A stretch of 64,000 bases of DNA from Mycogone perniciosa. Its lineage: Eukaryota; Ascomycota; Sordariomycetes; Hypocreales; Hypocreaceae. The translations under genes and the position numbers were made by a program. Below are positions 24,473 through 34,518 of this stretch, piece by piece. Position 1 is the stretch's first letter; every line of letters begins with the position of its first letter. The notes beneath the pieces were generated by a model. That model saw only the letters and a list, made by a program, of their open reading frames with translations. It searched no databases and had not been told where the DNA came from. The stretch covers positions 57,718 through 121,717 of the forward strand of contig JAOALB010000015.1 in NCBI GenBank assembly GCA_025331125.1, given 5' to 3'.

Positions 24473-25253
24473 GCTGGGCGCTCACGGATTGTTCAGCTGT
24501 ATGTGAATGCGAGACATATGAAGAAGCTCCCCGGGTCGCTCTTTGTGCGCGTTGCGATAGCTATCTCCTCGGTGTGGATTTGAGGCCAACTGTCGGAGCC
24601 AGGATTCCAAATGTATGTACGAGTATGTATGTAAGCCCAATGAGCCCCTCGCGTGACGACGACCTAAGCAGCCAAAGGGTCGAATGAGGCAGCTTCTGCG
24701 CAAGGTGAGCGACACTAAAGGTGCAAACAACCTGGTCTCCTTTTTACTGTTCAAAGTCGTGATTTATATAGTTACTGCTTTTCAAAAGTCGACGTGGGCT
24801 GACGATCGTTGTCTGATGTTGCGACTTGGACGCGGGGGTGTGCTGGGCGCATACGCATATAGTGGGGAGGAGGGGCTGTGAGAGAATGTGACGTCGCGGG
24901 AGCGTTCTCCGATCAATGCGATAAAGCCGCACAGCTCCTTAATACTGCTATCACACGGCTCACGATATCACACAGATCACGAAAGTGGGTGGCACAGCGT
25001 TAAAGTTGTAACCGCTTACGCTTAGCCTACCACCTCTGCAATAAAAATATTCTTATATCTCGTATGTAAGAGAGAAAACCAATGACACCTGTCCTGATGC
25101 TAATTCCTCATGCTCTCATCTCATCAATACCAGAATCCCCTTCTATTCTCTAGGGTCATTCCATTTCTATCATTTGCATTGCGATGCCGGCTTTGAAAAC
25201 TGCAAGATAAGAATGAAAAGAAAAGCAGTCATCAACCCATCATCTATAGTTAT
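24473..25253. other. Intergenic region between LSB5 and the NRAMP gene
   Basis: 781 bp upstream of LSB5 and downstream of the NRAMP gene, both on the minus strand. No RNA gene or repeat recognised. Confidence 0.5.
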
Positions 25254-27107
25254 TTACGCCACGCCCAGTCCCAACAACACCAGATTTGCAACATTCATGA
25301 TCGTAATGAGCAGCCAAATGAGAGCAGAGATAATGATCACGATCCATCCGTTGGACATGTCAACGCCCGGCTGGCTAAGCGGATAGCCATCCTCATCTGA
25401 CTCGTGCTGGAACCGTGCCATGCCTGGCTGCACTGTCATGTACTTGGCCCTTGCCGTGAAGTAAATAAGCGGGAGTGTGACAAACGGCAGCACAGTGCTG
25501 AGTATGACCTGAGAGGCTGTCAAGGCAGTGTCAAGACCCTTCTGCCCGACCGCGCCGGCAATGACGATGGCTGGCAAGATGCTGATGGAGCGGGTGATGA
25601 GTCGCCGCAGCCAGGGCCTGATCTTCCACCGAAGAGCACCCTCGCTGAGCATTTGGCCGGCAATGGTGCAGATAATGCCCGCCGAGACACCGGACAGCAG
25701 CAGCGCCAATGCGAAGACGAGGCCCGCAGCCGGAGCGATGGTCTGGGACAGCAAGTCGTGAATGCCGAAAATATCTGAAGTAAGGGCGTCGGCGTTACCG
25801 TATAGCGATGCGCCGGCAACGATGAGGATGGCGGAGTTGACAAAGAGGGCGAACGTGAAGAGTGATACGGACAGCTCCGTGATTGAGTACTTGAGCGAAT
25901 GCTTCATGGCGGCGAGAGACGGGATATAGATAGCCTTATCAAAATCACCATCAATGGTCGACGACGCTGCCGATGTGGGCTGCTGCGGTAAGAGACCGTT
26001 TCTCGCGTCATATTCTTTCAGGCGAGGCTGGACGATGCCAGACCCGAGGTACAAGCTGTGAGGCATGACGGTAGCGCCGAGGATACCACATGCCTGGTAC
26101 AGACTGCATTTTTCTCGTTAGCTAAATGGTTCCTCTCACTGCAAAGTTGAAAGTCCGAGAAAGCCTCACCCTTGGGATTCGATAATTGCGCTGGATGGAA
26201 GATAGCCCTTGAAGACCTCTCCGACACTAGTCTCCTGAATCAGAGATAGTTGAATACAGAAGCAAATAACGACGCCGAGGACCAAGAGCACGACGAAGAA
26301 CTCAAACGCTCGAAGTCCCCTCATATCACCCTCTGGTCGGTAGAAGATCAGGAGAAACATGACGTCGACGATAGAAATAGCACAGCCAGCAACCAAGGGC
26401 AATTTTGGGATCAGGAGGTTCAGGGCAATAGCCGTGCCGATGACCTGAACGGATCGTTAGCGAGAGATTCTTAACCATGGGCGCTTCTGCCTATCCTACC
26501 TCTGCCAGATCAGTTGCGATGATGGCAACTTCAGCTAGCGCGTAGAGAAAGTAGTTCAGCCATCGCGGCAGATACACACGACATGCTGTCGCGAGGTCCA
26601 TGCCGGTGATGGTGCCCAGTCGGATGGCAAGACTCTGCAACACAATGGCGAAGAGGTTGCTGAGCAAGACAATGAACAAGAGCTTGAAGCGATATGATGC
26701 TCCGGCCGCAATGTCAGTGGCGTAGTTTCCAGGATCAACTGCATGCAGCACCGTTAGTTTCTCTGAGCTCCTCTCTCACCGAGCTGTTCAAAATCAGAAC
26801 AGAACTCACTGTAAGCCACGGAAATCATGAAGCCCGGGCCGATAAATTTCGCATACGTGAGAAACGTAGTCCTGATCTTCCTCCACGACATCCCTTGCGC
26901 AGCCGGGAGACGTGTCCCTGACGGCGCAATAGAACCCGCATCATCACCACTTGCTGCCGCAGGAGCGATAGTGACACCAATATCCTTGTTTTCGACATTG
27001 GCCATGTTGAAGTCGACACCAGTTGATCGCCGGACAATTGAGTCATTGAGAGCGTCACCGCCACCGCCAGCAGCGGCGGCAGAACCAGACGTGCCCTTCG
27101 AGTCCAT
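25254..27107 (-). CDS. NRAMP-family divalent metal (manganese/iron) transporter
   Basis: Four exons, complement(25254..26103, 26170..26444, 26500..26738, 26810..27107), 553 aa. Proton-coupled importer of Mn2+ and related ions, of the yeast Smf1/2/3 type. Visible: a Gly/Ala-rich cytosolic N-terminus (about 1-70); TM1 with the metal-site motif DPGNYATD (its Asp and Asn bind metal; the preceding Ile codon is split by intron 1); TM2-5 (SLAIRLGTITGMDLA, WLNYFLYALAEVAIIATDLAE); TM6 with MPHSLYLGS, where the Met of the family MPH motif contributes to metal binding; then five or six further hydrophobic segments. A charged loop with a polar DEDGY segment lies near the C-terminus. Choice among Smf1, 2 or 3 and plasma membrane versus endomembrane location cannot be made from sequence alone. 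Confidence 0.94.
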
Positions 27108-28299
27108 AGCAACGGATTATGGGTTGAATGTTGAAACCTCGTCGTTCCGTTCTTCTCCTCCTATCGGGACTGGTGCTTATCCATGAGTCAGATTCATCCA
27201 AGCGGCGGGGAACTGTCTCGAGGTTTTTAAATAGAAAACCGGCGATACAGCGATAAACGAACGTGGGGAGGGAACTTTTGCGGGGCGTCTGATGATTTAT
27301 GTGAGAGGGATAGAGGGAGAAAAAAAGCGAGGATGCGGACGGTGGTGGATGACCGAAACGCCCGGCACCCAAAACTCGTGTGTCCGTTCACCGGAAGCTG
27401 CTTGGCCCGTCTTAGCCCGTCTTCGCATCCGGCAGAAACGTATGGCCGGCTAGGAAAATAGTGTAAATTGTTTCTTTTATCGGGCTAGTACAAAGTAGAA
27501 TGTGCTATTATTACTTTTTTGCTGCTACGGAACACGGAGTACGAGTACGGAGTACTTTGCCGTAAATTCTATCACGAGACCGTTTCAGTAACGGCTCTCG
27601 GAGAAGAGAGGGCTGGAGCCGGATTTCCCCGGACCTGGAACGGCCATTCCTCTCTTGGACTCAACTACGAAGTACATACCGTCACTTGCATACTGGGTAT
27701 CTGCACGAAGTACAAAGTACGAACATTTCCCTGTCATCCCATTATCAATCTACGGGTGTAGTTCTCTGGGGAAATGAGGATGACGTGTTGCTGTGGATGT
27801 AGAAAAACCATATGCTGAGGCAGTGCACATTCTCGTATGTTCGTATCAAGCAGGCTCTGTCATATGTCCGCATAGATCACTAATACCTCCCTCAATCTAA
27901 AGACGGACTTGCTCCTCCGTTTCTATAAGAAAGAACCCTGACGGCTTCCTCACCGAATCATGAAACAAGGCTTCGTCAACCAACTCCTTTGTCGTTTATA
28001 TTCACTTACTAATTCCCCGTACGAGGTACTAGTTGCTCCAAAAACCATCAACGAAACGAAAATACGATTTATTGTGTGACAACTCTCCTCCCCGGTCAGT
28101 GGTATATGTGGAATTCCCAACCTTCCTTTTTTAAACCGGTCCCGTTGAGTCTGTTGAAAGACTTCCCACCAAACGCCATGCGAGATAATATCATGCACCA
28201 GCTCTATCAAACCCCTCTCATCAATACATACCCATCCCACAGTATGTATCTATTCTAAGATACAATCCTCAAATCTCCAATCAGGTGCGGTGCGGGAAA
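27108..28299. other. Intergenic region between the NRAMP gene and OPI3
   Basis: About 1.2 kb; NRAMP promoter on the left, OPI3 3' region on the right. Heptad motifs at 27546 and 27666, with further GTAC strings near 27700-27720. No gene supported. Confidence 0.5.
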
Positions 28300-29167
28300 T
28301 TACTTCTGCTTCTTGCCTGACTCGGCCGCCTGCCTTTCGCGCTCCCGCTTGGCATAAATACCGGCTGTAAACGGATCCTCAAAGCGCAGCGCAACGATAT
28401 ACACGATCAAAACCTCGACCGTCAAGAGGACGCCGGCCGGCTTGCCAAACGCCAGAGCGGTACCAAGGAAGCTCATCGTCGAGCCCCAGTACATCGGCGC
28501 CGAGGTGACATTGAAGGGGAAGCCCGTCACCATTTCGTCCATCAAGATGCCAAAGTAGTCGCCCAAGAAAGTGCCAGTGACGCCCAGCGCCCATGTCGAC
28601 GAGATGACCAAGATGTTGCCGAAGATGAATAGCGCGTAGCCTGCAGCTTGCGAGTACACCGTCGTTAGGAGCGGGTGCGATGGCTGCTCGCTGAGGGCGG
28701 CCTTGAAGAGCCAATCTCGGATGAGGCCGATGGAGAAGATGGTAGCGGCGAGGGCATAACAGGCAGTATAGGGCTTTCCGCCAAACAGCTTTGTCAGGAT
28801 CTTGTTGTGGTATTCTATAGTGGAGCTCAAGGATTAGCTGCTGTGACGTCGAGATCACAAAATCGTTGGGAGGGGGGCTATAGCGAACCCTGGCGAGCGA
28901 CGATGCTATAGCAAGAGTGTTAGCGATTGTGTACAGAGAATGATATAGATACGAGATAGATATCAATAATAATTACTTACTTCCAGAACAAGGGGTTGAA
29001 AGCAATTGAGCACGCCGAGACTGTTTGGATGACACAATCACCGATTAGATACTACTCCATGCGTTTTCACATGCTTGGGGGGGAGGGAGCTTTGGCCACT
29101 AACCCAACAAGCTCTGCTTGTCGAAATCGACATAGCTGGCGAGATCGCTAACAAAAGGCAATGCCAT
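28300..29167 (-). CDS. OPI3: Phosphatidyl-N-methylethanolamine N-methyltransferase (class II PEMT)
   Basis: Five-part reading with four exons: complement(28300..28814, 28889..28905, 28981..29020, 29104..29167), 211 aa. Exon 3 is only 17 nt and exon 2 is 40 nt; all phases agree, and the joined text reads SACSIAFNPLFWN-IVARQ-EYHNKILTK, the conserved Opi3 N-terminus. The enzyme uses S-adenosylmethionine to complete methylation of phosphatidylethanolamine to phosphatidylcholine in the ER. Four hydrophobic segments are visible. The GDYFGILMDEMVTGFPFN stretch and APMYWGSTMSFLGTAL form the conserved cofactor and lipid region, and the C-terminus is charged (KRERERQ...KKQK), consistent with a cytosolic ER-facing tail. 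Length matches the family. Confidence 0.95.
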
Positions 29168-29739
29168 GGCGACTGAGGTTCTAGCCGAGACTTCTTCAAC
29201 GGACAAACAAGAAGCGGAATTGGCAAAGAAATCGAGGCGATGAGACAGCTAAAGAAGGAATTGGATGAGCGAAGTTGAAGTTGCCAAGTCAGCCGGTTCT
29301 AGCGGTTCTAGGGAGCACAATAGCCAAATAGCGTCATTCCATTCGCTTCTCAAGGTGGGCATTCAACGGATGCGGGGAGTCGTCATTGGTCGCGTGCAGC
29401 CACCTGGACTTTGAAGAGGGTCCCTCAACAGAAATGGATCTCTCCGCCAAAAGCCGAAGCATTCACATGCTCGAAGCTGCGATAACGGGTCTATACGGAG
29501 TAGTAATAATACAGCCAGGACCAAGATACACGCTACGCTGTACAGCGGGTTTTAAAGTCCCCACTGGCGCCAGTGAGCAGCCTGTACTCCGTACTCCGTA
29601 CGAAGTACTCCGTAGGTATCAGAACATGATTCTATTAATGTGCACCCAAGGTATCGTTATCATCAAGCCAACCAGACCATCTTGGTGGTGGCTATCTCTA
29701 CCAATCCCCAACGCCTGAAAACGCCGTCCCTCATGCCCG
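29168..29739. other. OPI3 promoter and RXT2 3' region
   Basis: 572 bp. Contains a heptad motif at 29494 and the longest motif chain in the window at 29585-29614 (four overlapping units). No gene supported. Confidence 0.55.
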
Positions 29740-31384
29740 CTATCGACGATTCCTCGTCTTCTTTCCTGCCGTTACCGTATCTTCTTCTTCCTCATCCTGT
29801 CCCTTCTTGAGATCCTCCGCCAAGCCCCATTCCTCCTTATCATACCAGTCCTCGCCATCTGACATGTCTCGGTTGGGGCCGCAGTGAGCCTCTGCCTTGG
29901 CCCAGTGCAAGACATCCTTGCGAAGCCGCTCAGCCTTGAGCAACCCCAGGTGCAGCCTCGCAGCCCCGCGGCAGACCTCCTCTTGTTTTTGCACATACAA
30001 GGCAAGTAATCTTCTGATATCTTCCGCCTCACTCTCTGGTAAGCCCAGATTCCGATCTAGTTTTGCGCTTGATGGAGGCAAGAACATTGGGTGGATAAAT
30101 AATTCTCCTAAAGCATCGAGCGCCGTCAGAGACACATGGTTGCTGGCTCTCTCTAAATCAGGCCGAGCATTGTTTGTTGGCTCGGGGTCGTGTCGCAGCT
30201 GTACATCTTCGCTTGGTGCTAAACTTCCTTTTGCACGTTTTGGCCTTGTGCTAGTGTTATCGTCCGGTGTTATTCGACTGGCAGCGTTTTTGGTTGTATT
30301 GCCATTCGGAGTTTTAGTATCGTGATGCTTGCCCTCGTCGATTTTGTCTGGTCCTTTGTCATCTGCCTCATCTGGTTCTGTCCTTCTGTCTTGGTTTGGA
30401 GGAGCATCGTTCTTGTCAGTCGAATCGGCATCGACCATGGACACATCCCCGTTTGCCAAGTTGTCTTCCTCGGCCTGGTGCGAATCATTTCCATCCCCCG
30501 TTATATTCCCTTTAATTTCAGCATTTTCCCCTCGGATCTCGCCATTTAATGTGGCCGGTGATGAGGTAATGTCGCCCGCTTTGGAAAGATTTTGGAGCTG
30601 ACGAGCAGCGTGCTCGTCAGAATAGAAGTCGATGTCGTTGGAGCCGACCATTGTCTCGCAGGGCACCCAAGTGTTATCGCCGCATAAGGACGTCCACAAA
30701 TGTCGGACTTGCCATAGTGATTGATTTTCCTTGTGCATTATTCCACAGCTTTGCGCGACCAGCTCTGTGAGTGTGTTGGAGGTGAAGGGCTTGGAGAGGA
30801 CGGGATGCGACGGCAGTTCGGTCGATGCTGTTAATGGTGCAAGAATGTCTGCTGGGGTCAGTATCGCATATCTGGGGCGACTTCGGGGTCACACATACGT
30901 TCTAAGCGTATGTTGGCATAAGGATTCAGTTCGGAGGCCGAGACCATGGCGTCTTCGACACGGGTGTCATCGTCGTCGCTATCGAGCTCGTAGCCGTCAT
31001 CGTCTAGGAGAGGAGGGTTACGATGGATGATAGATCTCCTAACACCAGCGTAGTCCACAGTCTAGTCAAGGTAAGCCGTCGCGCCTCGATAGGTTGGAGG
31101 TCACTCCGTGGAGGCTGAAGGGACATACTTCTTTGTAGGCGCCAGGTCCCGTGGTCGGCACCAATTGTCCCTTACGTGCGAAACGCGCTCGTTTCTTCAA
31201 CTTGTGTCCACGATTGGTGTAGCTTTCGATCTCGGAATCAGAGTCGGATTCTGCAAGCGTGGAGGTCAGTGGGCGTGGATCAGCCAGTGGGTGTGCTTCC
31301 CAGAAGCGTACCGTATGCCCTTCTCTTGAAGGCCTTTTTCATGCCGGCGATCGTCTCGGCAAAAACGACCTGTTGCGACGCCAT
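29740..31384 (-). CDS. RXT2: Rxt2-like subunit of the Rpd3L histone deacetylase complex
   Basis: Four exons, complement(29740..30848, 30899..31061, 31129..31250, 31312..31384), 488 aa. N-terminal RXT2_N-type domain: FAETIAGMKKAFKRRAYES, then a basic KKRARFARKGQLVPTTGPGAY, TVDYAGVRRSIIHRNPPLLD, YELDSDDDD, and LAPLTASTELPSHPVLSKPF after intron 3. The product should be a nuclear non-catalytic subunit of Rpd3L, which represses transcription at promoters. The middle (about 190-330) is Asp/Asn/Lys-rich and probably disordered. The C-terminal part contains a helical stretch (ESEAEDIRRLLALYVQKQEEV) and acidic WYDKEEWGL. The third intron ends in CAGCAG; using the first AG instead would add one residue. 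Confidence 0.88.
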
Positions 31385-33418
31385 GGTTGGCGAGTCACAG
31401 GATTGACTGGCGACGGGCAGAGATGTAGGGGTTGAAGGACACAGCGCAGGTGAAGCGAGGAGAAGACGACGAGGGCAGGGTTTTCGAGGTTGATTCTGGT
31501 GGTCTGTACGTTTCGAAACAAGAGGCGTCGAAGAGGCAGACCTGTCAGTGCAGATCGCGATGCCTCTCGTTTGCGACGGAGAAACGAAACTGCTGGTTGT
31601 GTGCTGGAGGAGAGCAATTTTGCCCACTGTCGGCGAGGAGACCAGGCGACAGAAGCGCAGAAGCGCAGAGACAAGGCTGCTGTGCCCTGCCCACCTTTCC
31701 CCATAGCTCTTGTGGCCGAACTGCAATGGACCAATCATGAGCCGGATCACGGAGGTTCACTTTCGCCGATACCGCGGTCTTGAGCGCGGTGACGTATGGG
31801 TCTTAACGCCGTGCCGATGTTTAACCGCCCGACTTGAGAGACATGGGCTCCTGTGAGATGTCTCTTCCTCTTCTTTACCCTGTACTCACCTGTCGTGTAA
31901 CCATGAAAAGCCCTGGAGCTTTGTTGAAGCTACCCCTCATGCTCACCGGAATGAGCCCCTCGCCGGCTAATTGCAGCGTGAGAAGCATAGCATTACGTGC
32001 AGCAACGAATCGTTGTCGAGATTGACGGTGGGTAAGCATGCAGCTCTTGCGTAGGGGTGGTATGTGCGTGGCACATACTGATAAGGTATTGATTGGGAGT
32101 TTAACATGCGGGTTCGAGTTCACCATTTATCCTTTGTTCCTTTCATCTTATAGGTCGAAATTTGGCTGAATATAGCAAGTCCTTGGTTCTCTGGCAATAG
32201 AGCTGTTGCTGATGTAAGGATGCATCACCAAGGCTTAAGAAGCGAAAGACAAATGGCCTTAGTTCTCGACCATTTCCGTAGCAAGGTTAAATTACAGGGT
32301 TGGTTTCGAGTGATGTTATCCTGCTGAATATAGCTAGGCGAAATAACGTGAGAATGTTAAACCTTTTCTTCTACCGTCGACTTATACCACAGCTCCGATT
32401 CGACAGGACTCCCGATTCCCTCTCTCGAGGAGTGTACAATATTAACGGAAAGACAAATGTCAATAAAGGGGTATGTAACCAACCAAACACCATGTTTCAG
32501 CAGCATCTCAGCCACAGCGGGCTGTGAAATGGCGCAGCGGATGCACTCCAACTCTGCTCCGTACGAAGTACAAAGAATTCAATTACATTTCCACAATGGC
32601 TATTGATTGGACACATAGTAATTATCTTGGCAATGATGGAGGGAGTTTAAAGTGGAAAAGGCGCGGCGTATTACTCCTTGGTTCACATATGGTCACCATG
32701 ACACCACTTGAATCTCTGGCGTATAGAGGACGAAAACAAGTCACTTTCTGAAAGATATTTATGTCATGAGGTATAAATATTTATCATACATCAATCAAAA
32801 TCTCAATGACACCGCCAATACGCCTGGTCTCGGAAGATTCTTAAGATGACAATCCTCCATTGACACCGTAGTCAAAGACACCAAAACACCTACAATCAGA
32901 ATGTCCGGTCTTTTTTGTACGTCTTTTCACCAGATCCTCTGGATCTCCCAACTCGTCTTCCAAGGGCTGCCAGATCCCATCAATATAATAGGCCCAGTTG
33001 GCCACGCTACATTCGGCCCTACATCCTGGTACAAAATTGGCCAAGATGAAGACATCAAAGATGGGGCTGGGCGGCCAGAGGATTGAGATATTGCTTCCTT
33101 GGGACGAATTCCTCGTCAAGGTTGCTATCATCTCAGGGTATCAAGCGAAGGCATTGAACGATAATGTCAACGGCGCAGCGATGGAAATCGTGCTGGTGGT
33201 CGCGGGTTCATAGACATATAATTGCAATGGATAGTACATGGCACGATCGTTTCTGTAGCCAATATCAGAAGACATCGGTTATAATTGAATGCGAAGCAAA
33301 CATATCTCTCTTGTCACGACAGTATTCGTATCAATAAAGTGAACCCTCCAGACATGAAAGCTCAAAACCCGACTTCGCAACGCCGCTCTCCAACGAAGCG
33401 TCTCAGCTCATCCTCCTC
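31385..33418. other. Intergenic region between RXT2 and tRNA-Pro
   Basis: About 2 kb. The first 400 bp are the GC-rich RXT2 promoter. The middle is AT-richer and has a heptad motif at 32562. A short minus-strand open stretch at 32841-33131 is listed separately. No other gene supported. Confidence 0.5.
32841..33131 (-). pseudogene. Possible coding relic or small unknown protein
   Basis: 96-codon open frame whose second half (about residues 35-80, with CRAECSVANWAYYIDG and WQPLEDELGDPEDLV) has more protein-like composition than most intergenic frames nearby. It has Cys, Trp and Tyr in a plausible mix, but no family I recognise, no clear signal peptide and no intron signals that extend it. It could be a decayed exon, a small protein, or chance. 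Confidence 0.2.
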
Positions 33419-33527
33419 GGTCTGGTGGTCTAGTGGTATGATTCTCGCTTAGGGAATGCCTTCAAAAAGCACATAAACCCTACAGCTCATTTGCGAGAGG
33501 TCCCGGGTTCAATCCCCGGCCAGACCC
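33419..33527 (+). tRNA. tRNA-Pro (anticodon AGG) with intron
   Basis: Acceptor stem GGTCTGG pairs fully with CCAGACC; D-arm GGTCTAGTGGTATGATTC; anticodon stem CTCGC/GCGAG; T-arm CCGGG-TTCAATC-CCCGG. Anticodon AGG at 33451-33453 reads CCU (and CCC/CCA/CCG families through inosine, as is usual for A34). A 37-nt intron at 33455-33491 sits at the canonical position 37/38. Inside it, CCCTA (33478-33482) can pair with TAGGG of the anticodon loop (33450-33454), the usual anticodon-intron helix recognised by the splicing endonuclease. The body closely resembles yeast tRNA-Pro. Confidence 0.95.
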
Positions 33528-34020
33528 GTCTTGAATAAGAGATGGAGTGAGTTGATTGCGAGGTTGACTTTTTGCACCTTTTTGCACCTTTGGAGTAATT
33601 TTTTTTCTGGGTCCGGTGTTCGGCCCGCCGCCCCACTGCTTGTTAATTAAATTCAACGCCCTGTCGCTTTTAGTCGGAGTTTGCTCGGCATTGTTGTTTG
33701 ATTGGTTGTAGGACGATTGACGTTGCTGAACTTGCTCTGCCTCACGGCTCTCGGAGGAGTCTGTTGCCATGCTCATATTTGAGGCATCGTATAATGCAAG
33801 CAGGCCGGTTGCAGAGCTAGACGAGAGTGCAATTGAAGTGTTGGGAGAGCATGTCGCAAATGCTGCTGGGATTGGGTGGCACCAACACAGACCCGTCACC
33901 ATGGTCTAGTCTCCACACCGCGAGAACTTCCCATGATACCGTCAAGATACACACGAAGTACCAGAGGATCTGGCTCTCAAAAGGCTGGTATATTCCATCA
34001 TCGTGTTGGTACCGACGAAT
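33528..34020. other. Intergenic region after tRNA-Pro
   Basis: 493 bp. Starts with the T-rich run (33600-33607) expected to end RNA polymerase III transcription somewhat downstream, and holds a duplicated TTTTTGCACC string at 33569-33590. No gene supported. Confidence 0.5.
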
Positions 34021-34518
34021 TTAAAACCACCATGAGACGTCACGTGTTGCAAAACCTTCGTAGACCTTCGCCCCGATCTTATTGAATGGCTGGCTAACGA
34101 GGTTGCGAACATATACAAGAGCAAGAACCAGTGAAACAATCCCGCCAATGTCGCGTGCCGTAAATCCCAGCTCGAGTTCCTGGAAATATGCCGCACATCG
34201 ACCTATCAGGCCAAGAAGAATGTTGAGAGACACACTACTAAAGGCTTTGTAGAGTCCACGGGTCTCCTCGAGAGCTGAGTCGCACGTGGATTTTCTCCCA
34301 ATGGCGATAAAAAAGCTAAAGAGAGATAAAGGAAACGTCCAGAAGGGGAAGGAGGCGTTGACTCCCAAACAGAGGAAGAAGAACTGTAATTGGGTCTTGT
34401 AAATGCTCTGGATAAAGAGTATAGCGTCCGATTGATAGCTAGGCTCGGGGAGGAACGGGTAAGCGATCACAGGGAGTATGCTCGCCGCAGCGAAAAAGAA
34501 GTGAGAACTGTAGACCAT
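34021..34518 (-). CDS. Small multi-pass membrane protein of unknown function
   Basis: Single exon, 165 aa. The ATG has a strong context (ACAATGG); the frame is open a little further upstream but without another ATG. Four to five hydrophobic segments: an N-terminal one (FFFAAASILPVIAYPFL, either signal or TM1), two close together around 40-75 (LQFFFLCLGVNASFPFW and FPLSLFSFFIAIG), one at about 95-115 (SVSLNILLGLIGRCAAYF) and one at about 125-145 (GGIVSLVLALVYVRNLV). The loop between the third and fourth is charged (GRKSTCDSALEETRG). I recognise no family. It is flanked by a tRNA and by sequence-poor DNA, a common place for lineage-specific genes. Confidence 0.6.
   Translation of the reverse strand: MVYSSHFFFAAASILPVIAYPFLPEPSYQSDAILFIQSIYKTQLQFFFLCLGVNASFPFWTFPLSLFSFFIAIGRKSTCDSALEETRGLYKAFSSVSLNILLGLIGRCAAYFQELELGFTARDIGGIVSLVLALVYVRNLVSQPFNKIGAKVYEGFATRDVSWWF

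Noticed and set aside
33480..33902. 140-codon minus-strand open frame next to tRNA-Pro
   Set aside because: Its end is antisense to the tRNA itself and the rest is Gln/Asn/Ser-rich without a recognisable family.
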